NCBI GenBank assembly: GCA_025331125.1
Contig: JAOALB010000239.1
Location: 1 to 54,672, forward strand
Reading direction: 5' to 3'
Source of the DNA: Mycogone perniciosa
Taxonomy: Eukaryota; Ascomycota; Sordariomycetes; Hypocreales; Hypocreaceae
DNA length: 54,672 bases
Part shown: positions 1-12,110 of the stretch, one piece after another
Numbering within the stretch: the first letter of the stretch is position 1
How the letters are laid out: every line of letters begins with the position of its first letter
The notes under the pieces: model-generated
Databases searched by the model: none
What the model saw: only the letters and a program-made list of their open reading frames with translations
Told to the model about the DNA's origin: nothing
Position numbers and translations under genes: made by a program

Positions 1-73
1 ATCCCTGACCTCTCTGTCAACATAAACCCACGAACCTCGGTTTATCCCTTGAGAATCAACCCGGATCGTCACA
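1..73 (+). repeat. LTR 3' end, truncated by the window edge
   Basis: The first 73 bases match 53940-54012 almost base for base. The differences I can see are all transitions (for example ctgacc/ctaacc, ctctg/ctccg, cataa/cgtaa, cctcgg/cctcag, gtcaca/gttaca), as expected of RIP. The similarity stops at a terminal ACA, the usual 3' end of a retrotransposon LTR, and the following sequence differs between the copies. The 5' part lies outside the window, so the family is assigned only through the copy near 53.8 kb. Confidence 0.7.
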
Positions 74-1735
74 CTAGGGAGTAAAGGTTTCCTACTACTA
101 GATTATGCCTTATCTAATAAGCTTGACTAGCTTTATAAGGAAATTGGGAATACGGCTACTAGCGGTAGGCTAGTTGTTCGTGACACTAAGTTCGAATTCA
201 AGGTAGACTTGCTTATAACGCTTACACCAATAACATAGCTAAATACCGATATTATAATTGCGAGCTTACACTTATCTGACAAATTACCATTTATATAGGT
301 CGGGTAGTCGGTCTTTATTTATTGAGAGTCCTAAGCCAATATTCCAGTTTAACGTCCGTTCCAGAGAACTGCGAATTAGGTGATGGTATGGTGTTAGGAT
401 AGAGGAACAAAACCAGTATACTTCTTCCCGTTATTTTAGCGAAATAACCACTTTAGCCTTCTCGAGATTAATATAAGGGAAGGCTGCATCTATTATTATA
501 ATTCTATAGTTCTCAGAAAAAGCAATATTATAGTAGAAGAAAATGTTGACGTTAAGGTTTGTTTTGAGAATACTCTTTTATATTCAGGGGCTAACCTATC
601 GGCAAAGAGCCTGTAAAGAGGAGTTCCCCGATTTAAAATACATTGAGAAAGTAGGTCCTTCGCGGCATTGAGGTCGGCCTTAACTAATCGTAATCACCAG
701 GAAGGGATACAGCAGAATAATAACCACAGTTGTGGCCCGATTATGATCAAGCATGCTCGCATTCGCATGCTCAGCCGGCCTATCAATTCCGGAGACGGGG
801 CACGTTGCAATTCGGAAGCATTGCGATCCGAAGCTATCAGTCTTTTAAGCGGGGCGTAGGCGAGTGGTGCCCTAATCATAGCGCTAATTCCACCTTAGAG
901 GAAACAAAACATAAGGCAACCCATTAAAGAAAGGAGAGGTAAACGGCGAAGAATTTAATGGCTAGATTTGTATTTGCTAGTTGATAGGGCAGTTTTATTA
1001 CATAGCTGCTTAGCTTATCCAGACCCCCTACCACTCTACCCATTCCGTCCAAATACTCCTTAATTGCTATTATATATAAATTGCCCTAACTCGTTATCTT
1101 ATCGCATATACAACCTGATTCCTGATATTATAGAAGATCTATTTACCGATAGTAATAGTGGTGGTTAGGGTTTTGTTTATGCTGTTGTATAATGGCTTTG
1201 AGAATGGTGATGCTTAGCGCTCGCAGTAGCAGTGGTCTGCACCTTGAGCTCGTTGCTGTCCACCTTATTGGTGATTGATTAGGTGAACTCCTCTAGATGC
1301 CACACGTACTTCCTAGAGGGTGAGCTCAACGCGATGATATCGCTGCACCTTAATAAGGCGATAATATACTGCGTTATATCGCCCTTAACCATCTCAATAT
1401 ACTCATCGAACGTCCTGCCGGACTTAGTTATAGTCTCTACACACTCGCTATAGTATATATATATGAAGATTTGCTTATCAATACAGAGGGTTAGCCGAAA
1501 GATGGTCGTAACGCCTAAGTTCTTGACCCTATCCTTGCAAGGGTAGGTACGGTCGATACACTTATCGCATACAATGCAGATGTTAATCCTGTTAATGCAT
1601 ATAATGGTGTCGATATTGCTATATAAGCTGGTTTTAGCAGATTTAGTAATAACTGTAGAGGGTAGTGGTAAAGTATATAATAGAGAAGCTTAATATTTAT
1701 ATTTTTATAGATAAGCAAGCTTTTTTTCTCTTTCT
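74..1735. other. AT-rich repeat relics, no intact gene
   Basis: TpA-rich, stop-riddled sequence that looks like RIP-mutated transposon remains. On the minus strand about 1200-1560 reads as a protein-like stretch interrupted by stops (segments such as KSGRTFDEYIEMVKGDI and KYVWHLEEFT), which suggests a dead gene of unknown family. I see no intact coding region, tRNA or promoter here. Confidence 0.5.
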
Positions 1736-2385
1736 TAGCTACCAGTAACTAAATAATACAAGTATTTCAAGTGTTCTCTCTCTAGTAGGTCGCCTCTTAT
1801 TTTAACACAGCAAGTTCTATAAGTTATATTACTAGTAACTTATACAGGTGCACGACTAATTACCATTACGACCCTTAAGAGATATACATTACTACCAGTA
1901 ATTCTATAGAGCAATGTCAGCAATGCTAGTAACTAGAGGTGATTTATTACCGGTAAATTCATTAGCTGCCTAATAGTTCCCAGTAACATAAAAATTAAAA
2001 TTAACAGTACCCCTAGATTACTAGTAGAAAGGTTAGCCTTTTCAGAAGCGGTTACCAGGATACCAGAGCTACCGGTTACCTCCTAGGGTATATAACTGGT
2101 AATTAATCTAAGCAGGGCAATATACTACCAGTAATATCTTGATATTATTACCAGGAATAATACTAAATTTAAAAGGAATTACCAGTATTTAATATAAGCA
2201 AGGTAATATATTACCGGCAATATTTTAATTTTACATTAAGGTTACTAGGAACCATTTTAAATTATAAAGATATTACTACTATTTTATTTTCACCTTCGCA
2301 TCCAGCTTATTCCTTTCTATTACTAATAATAGCATCATGCCCTTAATAGCTAAGCAGGCGGAAAGCCGCTACATTGCCAGTAACC
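1736..2385. repeat. Cluster of TTACCRGTAA-type palindromes
   Basis: About 15 or more irregularly spaced copies of a 10-bp palindrome-like word (TTACCAGTAA, TTACTAGTAA, TTACCGGTAA and one-base variants) occur in 650 bp. Examples lie near 1738, 1830, 1892, 1925, 1946, 1978, 2037, 2051, 2070, 2095, 2126, 2148, 2178, 2211, 2240 and 2374. The word is not obviously clustered elsewhere in the window. Irregular spacing argues against a satellite. Subterminal transposase-binding repeats of a DNA transposon or a protein-binding array are possible; no function is shown. Confidence 0.65.
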
Positions 2386-3023
2386 TCTCTACTCTACAGC
2401 TATCACATAACTTATTTTCCTCTTCCTTATACCTTAGTTGGATCTAGTTAGATATAGCCTTAGCAGCAGTAATATTAGGCAAAGCATTGCTGCCTTATCT
2501 ACTCCGTATACATTGCTTTCGGTATTTGCCTGCCCCGCCCTGCTATCTTTGGCTTCCCATTCATTAAATAACTGGCGACGCAAAACTACGAGGCTGCGCA
2601 CTCTTAAGGCAAATGAGCTGGGAACTTGTTCTTGTTATAGTTCGCAAACACACACCACTTTCAGGCTCCTCCTATATTGGGCGTCACCAAAAATACCCGA
2701 CCAATCGCGTTGGCGCCACAACCTAGAATAAAATACGGAAACCGAGGGGTGAGATTCGGCCGTTAATTAGTCCACGTCGTCGAAGCCTCGGCGGCTGTAT
2801 CAATAAATATACATAATGCTTATGATAGAACGTTGCAGGTCAATACTCATATAAGTGTAGCCCGCGCCGCAGTTTGTTGCCCAATTTTCTATATGCTGCC
2901 AGAATATTTAATAGTCTTTTAGCTGCTCCAGACTCAAGCTATATTGGCAGCCAGAACTCAACCTTCTTAAATCCTGCCTTCTATAATATATATTCCTTAG
3001 TCAATACTTGGATATTAACTACT
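2386..3023. other. AT-rich stretch without a supported gene
   Basis: A 97-codon open frame (2438-2731) and the in-frame region before 3024 can be read, but neither shows a motif, signal peptide or splice structure I recognise. The region could hold the 5' part of the dead gene that follows. Confidence 0.4.
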
Positions 3024-3750
3024 ATGGATGTTACGGAGCTGGTTTTAGAGAGACTCAGAGACGATATATCGCAGTATAACAAGTAGGCCACAACTAGATT
3101 CTAAAAATATATCCTGGGGAAATTTTACTTTAAGGACCCTATATGGCTTATATCGTCCCAGCAACCGCCAAGTAAAGATACATTACGCCGCATCGATATC
3201 ATTATCGAAGGATACAGCATTATCACCTAAAGTGCCATCTCCGCTTTAATAGTCAAGGAAGCGAAGAAAGGAAAAGCCTCGCCAAGTAAACTATAGGTCG
3301 TAGAGCATCAGGCCCTAACCGCCTACTATAAATATCTTATTGCCAACGAAAGGGAAACCATTTAGGCTATAACGTGTTTCGGCACCCGTACTCGTCTTTA
3401 GGCGGCCTATCGCGAAGATAACTATCTTAGACTATTCTTTCCTACGTCAGATAGCCTCTCCGCTAAGGAGGAATATGTGGACTTCTTTAATAACAGAGAT
3501 AGCTTTCGCGACGCTTTCAAGTATATTAAGAAAAACCCTAAACCCCAGCTTTAACAGGGTACTTCCGACGCACCGTCTCTTTATCGTACACACGGCCAAT
3601 AATCAACCCCAGGGATAATACTTTAGGGAGAGAAGCGATTCCGATATAAGGACGTTTATTAGAGGTTGGAATACAACGCAAACGGATTTCAAGTAGGTTA
3701 ATATACAAAGATCCATCATATATATCTAAGGGAAGAATTAAAAAAGGAGG
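3024..3750 (+). pseudogene. RIP-inactivated gene of unknown family
   Basis: Starting from the ATG at 3024 (MDVTELVLERLRDD), one reading frame gives a coherent protein-like translation for about 240 codons although at least ten TAG/TAA codons interrupt it. No frameshift is needed. The stops sit where Trp or Gln would be expected, the pattern produced by C-to-T or G-to-A change of CAG, CAA or TGG. Recognisable stretches include VVEHQALTAYYKYLIANERE, SAKEEYVDFFNNRDSFRDAF and LYRTHGQ. I do not recognise the family. It resembles the repeated hypothetical proteins found in RIP-affected fungal genomes, but that is an impression only. It cannot encode a full protein as it stands. Confidence 0.65.
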
Positions 3751-6690
3751 AGGGGGGCAGAGATATCTGCAGGAATATATCTGTTTTATTAATCATCCAC
3801 TATCACCTCTAGCCTAAATTGCTCATTTGTAAACCAGAATTGCAAGGTTCCATGTATCGTAAAACATAACTATTCCCCCTTTTCATATTTATGTTCAGGT
3901 TAGCAACTGCTGCTGATTTTTATTCCTTGCAACTCAATAAACGTTTTTGGACGATTGTACGTAACCCGAGCAATGCATACGTATACAGGACTCTTATAAG
4001 TGCGCACCGGGTCTAGCCTAACTCGATACATACCAAGGGATTGCTGGGAACCATTATTGTATTCTGCGAGGAGACCCCAATAAAGACCAGTCTCTGCATC
4101 CGAATAAATATATAGAAGTGCTAAATGCTCCAGGGGGGCAGACGAGAAATATATATATCGGAAAAGAGGCTGGGTAAGCTAGGCGAAGGGCGATATTTTA
4201 CCTCTTCGCTTAGGATAAGCACTTATAGCTGAAATGCTCCCTAGTTTAGCTATACGGAAAATAAGCGACAATTACTCCTTTATAGGCTATACGAAATCTT
4301 GCGTTGGTCTTTAATAATAAGGCCCGATAATAAAATTACCGGCTAATTCAAAACGGAACTAAACAAGTTAATAAGGGGTTAACTTAAAGGGAGGGGATAT
4401 TATACCAGGTAAGAAAAGTCGGTTAAGTCCGATAAAGACATGCTATTATGCAGGACTCGGATTCTAAAATAGGAAATCCGGTCTTTTAGAGGGAAAGGAA
4501 CATAGATCCAAGCAGCGTTACATTGACGTTAGCGTAAAAGTCAATCAAACGTCATTTAAGGGTAAAGCATTCTACTTGTATGGCCGTATATAGCGAGTGT
4601 AGATCTGGCTGAGATAAAAAAGGTAATGGCATTAACTTTTATTACATTAATTATCGCGAACTGAACGGAGCCGGTAATCGCTAGTATATTTAGGGGATTT
4701 TCTAGGGATGGCGGCATAGGCGTATCCCAGAGCTAAAGGCCGGCCGACCCTTTTGGCACATCCAGACGGGCTAGACCTGACTGTTGCGTTTAGTTAATAA
4801 AGGCTGTAGATAATAGGGAGGTGGAAGGCGAGTATTATATACCTAAAATTATACCCTAATATCTCGTAGGCGCTCTTGCGTCTCTGTAATATATATCTCC
4901 ATATCCGATTGTTTACAGGGGAATTTAAGAATGCCTGTCAGCCTTTTAATGCGTTTTAATCCCCAATAATCAACTGTAATCCTAACGACAGGGGCCAGAT
5001 TCTCCTTAACCACAATACATCCGCCTCACTCCCACAAGGCAAGCTTAGAGAGGGGACATAAAGGCTGCCAGTCGAGGTCCTTGCAGTCCAAATCAGCTGC
5101 CAGGTCAATAACAGCACAGTAGCGACTAATAAAACTCGGCTAAATATACTCCCATATTATATATAATATTTCAGTCGGAATTAACATTAGCCTAAGTAAA
5201 GAACACACTGTTGCCGCCAGTTGCATCGTTTTGTTTATATTTATTTCAGGGGGTAATCGAAGAGATAGCGCACCGCGCTAGGGACTCCTCTAGACTGCTG
5301 CCAACTATAGTCGGTATAATGTATTATTAACCTTATAGTGTCGCCGAAACAGATTAAAACAATCAATATATATCGTTGCGCCTTTAATAGCTGTAGAACT
5401 ACACTAAAAGCAGGAAAGCCTACGATAGAAGAACCAGTCGATATATAGTAGAGCATTAATACTAATACTATAATCGGGGAAAGTATACGCATTAGTAACT
5501 TAGATAAAGCCGCTTTTGCGAAGGACTGCTTAGATTATTAGCAACTATATATAGTAGTACCAGATTAAAGAGAGCATATCAGTACCCGCAATAATTCTCT
5601 CCCCTAAGCTAAAGGTGTCGCTACAAGCTCCGCATTAGGGATATAAATAGATATACATCCGACTCGTTATAATGCTGGCAGGCCAATGCGCGTGCGTCTA
5701 TATTGTTACAGATAAATCCACGTTAGCGAGTTTAGCGTTATCGAAAGCTAGCGTTCTTGTGATTCTAGGATATAGAGGTAAGGAAAACAGTTTAAGGAGT
5801 ATATAGAGCACCCTGTACTTAAATCTAATTCGGATATAGCGCCGCGCTAAAAATGCCTTAGCTATAAGAAAAGAAAAGCCTAGGTATATCTGTAAAAAGT
5901 CGAATTATTATTGTTAAAGACTGCGGAATATCGATAAAGGAGGTAAAGAATAATATAATATATAACAAACTCGTTTTAGCAGTATCTCAAAAACAACCAC
6001 CCCCGCCCTAGTCAATTAGGGAGCGTCTTTAAGTTTATCTATATAAATCGACCGTCTAGCGAGAATGCAATAGCATTAACCTTATCGCTATAAATTCCTC
6101 CTGCAAGGGAATATATAAATTCCGGGCATAAAACACCTTAAAATATACACTTTATTTATATTAGGTTTTCAGCAGGGCATTTACTCTAATAATCGCTCAG
6201 ATATAGGTGGCCATAAAGTGTTACGTGATATACTCGCGTTTCCTGACTAAACTTAAGGCTTTATATACTGCGCCTTTCAAGCGTGATCTTATCCTTATTC
6301 ACGACTATTAAAAGCATAAATATAATAAATTAAAGCTATAATCCTTTATAGACTCTTTACTTAATTCCTTCAAGCTCGCCTAGTTCTGCGGCGGCTTATA
6401 GCGCAGCGAAATATACTTTTAAAGCGTATAGGACCCTCTCACCGCGTTGAAACAATTTAACAAAATCGTCCTAATTAACAGAAAAGGTCTAAATACTAAG
6501 GCATAGAAAGTAAGCAATGCCCCGAATAGGTAACTGTCGGTTTAGGCTCTTGGTTTAACTGCTCAAATCTAAAGTTTATATAGACAAGTCCGGCTATTAA
6601 GGTTAGTGCTCTAGCCTTGCACCTATTAAGCCTAACAAACAGCTATAATAGACCAGCCCTTCCGACTGCCTTAAATTATATGGAACCCAC
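3751..6690. other. AT-rich transposon remains
   Basis: Stop-rich, TpA-rich DNA between the dead gene and the LINE 3' part. The 5' portion of the LINE (endonuclease and reverse transcriptase) may lie here in degraded form, but I could not place the catalytic motifs with confidence. No intact gene is seen. Confidence 0.4.
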
Positions 6691-8260
6691 CCTGCTCTAT
6701 AGGAAGGAAGTATGTTTCCAGGCCATCCAGTTCCATTAATAAAGAGGGCTGGCAAAATTATGCGAACCGGGATCCACCTTATCCTTTACCCGCAGCAGCA
6801 GTCGCTCTTACAAGCTATCTAGGCCATCTTGCTAACTTCGCGAACGACGCTACAGAATGCCCTCTACCGCGAAAGGGGTATACCGCCCATCGAACTCAAG
6901 ACATAGCAACTACGCTTCTCGGCCCGGCTCCAAGGCTCAAAGGAAAAATACCTACAAGCATTAAGGAAAGCAAGGTATAAAAGCGACCCTGACACCTAAT
7001 AGCCCACTATATCGTGCTCGCCCGCCACTATAAAAGCATTATAGATTCTTGAGCGTGGAGGCAAACCTAGGCGGGAGCAGGCCTAATTAACGTGCCGGTC
7101 CTGCCTTCAGCGGACCGCAAGCATCTGCCGAACACACTACGCTAAACCCAACCTTCTAATCCGGAATATATCCAACAGCTCAAAGCAGCCACCTAATAAA
7201 CAAAAGGCAGCGAAAGAATTCCTCAGCTAAGTAAACGCCGCAGACTACCAGACTATAGTCTACTCTGACAGCTCACAGCTCTCTAATAGCGCTGTAGGGT
7301 AGGGACATATTATATACTACAGTCGTAAACTAAAAATTACTAGGCACGGCCGACTAGGGCCAGCAAAGATATACGACGGTAAGCTGCACGGCGCTCTAAA
7401 AGGCCTCCGCGCAGCTATTCGTCTTAGGCTATCAACCAAGATCACGGTCTGTATTGACAGCACCTCTACTCTATCTAGCCTGCAAGGAGTTTCCTTAGAG
7501 TCCTCCCATACCGTTACACTAGCCTTCCAAAAACTAGCTCAACCACGAAAAGTACAGCTCCGCTGGTGCCCTAGCCACTCAGGCATCCCAGGGAATAAAG
7601 CAGCTGACAAACAAGCCAAGCTTAAAGCAGCCCTTCCAGAACCGAAAAACTAAACTCCCGCACTTGCAGCTATTAAGTGCCATGCCCGCAACCAACAAGC
7701 AGTTAAATAAACCAGGGAGGGCAGACTCGCAACAATAGCGATATAGATAAAGTGGGGGTATAAAGTTATTAAATAAGTCTAGCGAAGAGATTAGAAAACC
7801 GAAAGAAAAGGTCATTAAGCAAAGCAGCAGTACAATTAGCAAACAGGAAGATCCGGGAACTATATATACAAATAGGAGAGACATAACGAGAGCTCCAAGG
7901 CACCAAGGAGGAGCTTTGTCAGGTTCGGGAACAACTAGAAACTATCGCCCACCCAAGGACTAGGCCCCTACCCTAAAGCAGCTTAGACTTCATGCGCTAA
8001 TAATATACAGATTTCGGCTAGCAGTCAGCTAAGCAATATAAAAACACTTCCATTTCTTAACTACAACGCCGTCAAACCCTAGGTGACATGCTCTATTGCA
8101 ATATCGGCGCGCCGATAGCGGAAGATATAGAGAGTGGATAGGTCGCCGCAATCTGAGGCATAATTTAGCTGTCTTCCATACGGCCCGCAATACCTGCTTT
8201 CTTTTAAACTATAGTTTAAGGCGATATTGAGTCCGGATTTTCCATTAAGCTTAAGGAATA
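6690..8260 (+). mobile_element. RIP-degraded Tad1-like LINE, ORF2 C-terminal part with RNase H
   Basis: Around 7240-7640 one plus frame reads as an RNase H domain. It begins with a VYSDSS strand (catalytic Asp), continues through YDGKLHGALKGLRAA and VCIDSTST, and ends with RWCPSHSGIPGNKAAD (the His/GNxxAD motif). This order is typical of the RNase H at the end of ORF2 in fungal Tad1-clade LINEs. Two expected Glu positions read Lys (GKL for xEL and GNK for GNE), G-to-A changes consistent with RIP, and a TAG follows NSAVG. Further 3', about 7960-8250 reads as the Leu/His/Cys-rich tail often found after RNase H, again with stops. It is inactive. The 5' boundary is arbitrary because upstream decay hides it, and no poly-A tail was resolved. 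Confidence 0.7.
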
Positions 8261-8839
8261 AAACTCCTATATATAACAATCCGGGCTGATTCTTAACTAC
8301 TAAACTAAAGCTGGCAGAGTTTATATTAGCAGGGAGCTTAAGGATAGATACTGAGCGGGGTAATATCATTACTATTTAGTAGAACTAGTAGTCCTAATGA
8401 ATGGTATATTGGTGTTAATAACTATCTAGGTAACTATATTAAATGATCGTAGCTTATTTAGTCTTGTATACAAAGGGATATATAAGTGATTACTGGTTTT
8501 CCTTATAAGCGTTTATGGTAATAACAATATTAATGTAGTAATCACTTCTTCTATAGCGATCGCTTTCCTCTAATTAGTTATCGTGCCCGATATTTTCCCG
8601 CGTTCCTGTAACCGGGTCCTTAGTCGGGCTGTGACACCATACCCTTTTCCTATAATTACTGTCTGACAATTGCAAGTGTCCTAGAGCAAAACAAGCTGTA
8701 GGAAGTATAGATATTAAGAATTGACTTTTCGTTAAACACTATAATATTGCATATCTTATATTAAAGGTCCAGTTATTCTTTAATAACCCCTAAGCGCTTA
8801 CTAAACTTCTCCTTTAGAAATGCAATGACCTATTTATTC
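8261..8839. other. AT-rich spacer, no gene seen
   Basis: Sequence between the LINE tail and the helicase pseudogene. I see no motif-bearing frame and no RNA gene. Confidence 0.4.
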
Positions 8840-10836
8840 CCTCGAAATTAACCTAGCCGAGCTAGACTACCCTTAACTCTTAAGCCCTCCAGCGACCTTA
8901 CTCGCGATAAAGCCACATAAACTTAACCATTTTCGAATACATATATTAAATTAACAACCACTCTGTCTAATATTATTCCCTGGGATTTATAAACACTAAA
9001 TGCCTAACCTGGTATAAGTAGAACCTAAATTCGAGCTATTACTGAGTATAGCCTTTTATCCCTAAATAGTAGTATATAATAATCTAGGTAGATTATATAC
9101 TTAATACCATTATAGAATTATATAATAAGCCAGCTATATTTTTTTATATATGTTTCGGCGTATTCTTTAATTTATGCTTCTTTAAGCGATTTAAATAGGC
9201 CTTGCCAATAAATTGGCAGATCTTTTAAAGTGAGTTTGCGGGGATGCCCGAAACTATTATATAGTTTAAACCCAGTAATAATGCCCTAGGCACTATTGCA
9301 TAGGCCTCTGTCCAAGTCAATGTTAGTCAACAACACAATTAATATTCCTTCTTTAAGCTTAAGTCGACGTTTAAAGCTATAATCCTTAAAGGCCTATAGG
9401 GATCTGTCTAGATTCTTCTGCCTATAGTGTTCTAGATATAGATAAAGATGCCTGTTCTAAGAAAATAAGTCGAGATACTAGTATTTCTGGGGCAAGGTTT
9501 AAAGATACTAAAGCTCTATATCATTAACTTTACGCACCTCCTTATATATATAATAAAGCCTTACCGCGTAATTAATATTTAGCGTTTTATAGTAAGTGAG
9601 TAGGTTAATATCGAAACTGCTAAACAGCAAGCCTAGTCGGCACTTCTCTAACAACTTAATAAACTTTAAGTCTTTCTGTCGATAAATAGCTTCAAGTTAT
9701 ATATAATAGAAATCACACTCTTTCTACGCCTTACTATAGAAGGCCCACTTATTAATATCGCGATATAAAGCATAATAACTTTTATTAAGGCATATATAGG
9801 TCTATTCTATTAGATCCGATATAAGATTGCTGCTGCATTTAATGCAGTAGCGAAAAGGTTTAATAGGAGGCAGCTGACAGAAATTGCCTGTTACAATTAC
9901 CTGGGCCCCACTGAAAGGGAGAGAAGACTCGCGCGCCGCTTTTATAACTTCATTTAACCGCTTAAAATATAGGTTTTTAACTATATTTATCTCATCAATA
10001 ATAATTGTATTAACTGCTATTAGCTGCTTTAGAATTTTATTTTTTATTTTTTCCTTTAGCTCTAACAATTTCTTCTTATAGGAATTTGGTGTCTACCCTG
10101 TAAAAGTCTAGGTTATTATACCATTATTGGCTATAGCGACTCTGCCTGTTAGTGCTATAATATAAACCTGTTTCCCTAAATCTGAAAGACATCTTTTAAT
10201 GCCACGCAATACAGTAGATTTGCTGCAGCCTGCTAAGCCAGTGTAAAAGATGTTGTGGCCCTTCGCAGCAAGTTCGACCACACGTTCTTGCTCGGCTAAA
10301 AGCTTTGGATCCTCGCAGCGACTTTGAGAGGATAGAAAGAATTGCTTAAGAGGAGTGCCTCTCCCCTGGTGAACCTTCTTATTATGTTTCTCAAGCTTTT
10401 TCAGGGAGCCGAAATCTGGTCTATAATCACATTGGCCGTATATATTATGCCTCGCAGATTCGTGAATATGCCGCTGAAGAGCTTCATCTGAATTGAAAGA
10501 TATCTTGCATCGCAAGCAACAGTAGGTATATCGGCTCGAATCTCTAATGTGCTGTTGAAGCGCTTTAGCTGTTGGAAATTCTAGGTCGCACAGTTTATAG
10601 CGTTTTGTCTTCAACGCTAGCTCCGGCTGAGAAATCGTAGCTGCGGCGGCCCATGTTACGCGACCACGGATACCGTCAAGAAGATAAATCGAGGACACTC
10701 GACTCACTAGGGACTCCAAAAAGCTGTATATACAATAGGCCGCTCGATACGAGTGAGGCAGACCACGAGTGGTGAAGCTTCCCAAGTTAGTTCGACTTAC
10801 CCACGCTCGAGCCATCAGTTTCCAATCTATAGCCAT
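8840..10836 (-). pseudogene. C2H2-finger/PIF1-type DNA helicase, inactivated
   Basis: The ATG at 10836 opens 242 codons. An N-terminal region is followed by C2H2-like fingers (CDLEFPTAKALQQHIRD and CLRCKISFNSDEALQRHIH), then a Walker A loop GLAGCSKST and ALTGRVAIANN. A TAG at 10108 and another a few codons later interrupt the frame, but the same frame continues with Walker B IIIDEINIV and GNFCQLPPIKPF (PIF1 motif III). Near 8909-8990, minus strand, are KSQGIILDRVVVNL and VYVALSRVRSLEGL (PIF1 motif VI), interrupted by a TAA and a TAG. The stops fit CAA-to-TAA and TGG-to-TAG, so RIP is the likely cause. The segment 9000-9800 is heavily degraded. Such multicopy PIF1-like helicases are usually mobile or subtelomeric in fungi (established), and the LINE and LTR neighbours agree. 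It is not a working gene. Confidence 0.85.
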
Positions 10837-11456
10837 TCCGTATCAAAGGTTTCAATTAATGAACGTAGCGGAAGCCCGATAATTGCGATGCAGCCGGAAC
10901 AGGAATTTTGATGGAAAGCAGAGATGGAAATAAGCTGTGATGTGGAAGGGAAGAAGAGGGAATGATCAAAACATACAGAAGAGCAGGCAAGTAACATCAT
11001 ACAGTATATATACAAGGACCAATTTACCTTCGGGCCAATCCACACCACCCACTAATCCTGCTCTGATACCACTTCTGTCTCTAACAGTTGTTGCTATACA
11101 AAGTCAAAGCCACCCCCGCAATCGTTACAAACGCTGCATCAGCCCACTATGTTTCGTATCGCATGGACAAGATTTGCTTCGCCTTCGACCATGGGCCCCG
11201 TCCTGAGGAATCAACCACATGAGAACCAAGCCGGCTGTCCCCTTACCGTGACTATACGCGTGAGACTGCCCCTCGGATGAAGGGAAGGATGTGTTGGTGC
11301 AGAAATCTCCATTCAAGCCCAAAGCTAGGTTTTAAAACGGCCCAGAAGATGGTCCTGTACATGGTTAAGCCTCTTAAACGGTAGATAGGCATAACGCGAT
11401 ACAACAGCTTTATTTGTGGGTATTCCAAACGTTCGTGCGGGCTTGCAGATATGAAG
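10837..11456. other. Intergenic region with weak coding traces
   Basis: Composition becomes less AT-rich here. Several 60-90-codon open frames overlap on both strands, but none has a splice pattern or motif that decides between them. I call no gene. Confidence 0.4.
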
Positions 11457-12110
11457 CTAAGAGTTCACCGGCTGCAGTGCAGTTAATGACTCCGTGGAGA
11501 TGGAGGACAGTGCCCCGTCCGGGTCAACTTTAGCGAGAATGGCGGTTCCGGCAGTATAAAAGAGATCGATAATATCACACCCGGAGCCATCCAATCGCCA
11601 GAACCTAGACCGCTTTGTAATGCTTAGGTTAGGCAGATAGATAAATAGTACTATTGGTAGCTCTGTGGTCTTGGGTAGTGCCCAGCGCACGAATAACAGG
11701 GCTAGAGAGCTATAGCATTCTTTCCAGGCCGAAAGGAGGCTGACTTCGATTGTCTTCCATAGTTCAACTACTTCGCCTTCAATATCATCGGCAACCTAGC
11801 GTTTAGTGCGCCACTTGCCTATCTACGCTCCGGCCATTAAGATTTTGAATCACTATGATAAAGTAAGCGTCACGCTTTGATACTTACCGTCTCTTCGGCA
11901 ATGGTCTAGCCGCCGTGCAAAACCTAGCAGGCATCACCATCGCCTGCGTAAAGAGTCGCATCAAGAATCCGCACAATAGAAGGTCGCGACGAGGAACCAA
12001 CGGCCGAGGCACTAACACAGCTAATTGCTGGAAGCGACACAACGTCCAACTCTTCGTGAGCCCTGTTAAACTACTGTCAAATGTAGAGCTCCGGATGTCG
12101 TTGCCCAAGC
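11457..12110 (-). pseudogene. Decayed gene, family not recognised
   Basis: The 3' part is an open minus frame (11457 to about 11800) reading DIEGEVVELWKTIEVSLLSA, then LLFVRWALPKTTELPIVLF and FWRLDGSGCDIIDLFYTAG, ending at a stop at 11457. Upstream in frame there are TAG codons. A possible intron (GTAAGT near 11888, CATAG near 11842) links it to an upstream stretch reading IVRILDATLYAGDGDAC and VLHGG TIAEE with TAG in place of likely Gln. The pattern suggests a real protein inactivated by C-to-T changes. I do not recognise the family, and the 5' start was not found. It lies between the dead helicase and the intact membrane-protein gene, at the edge of the RIP-affected zone. Confidence 0.5.
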
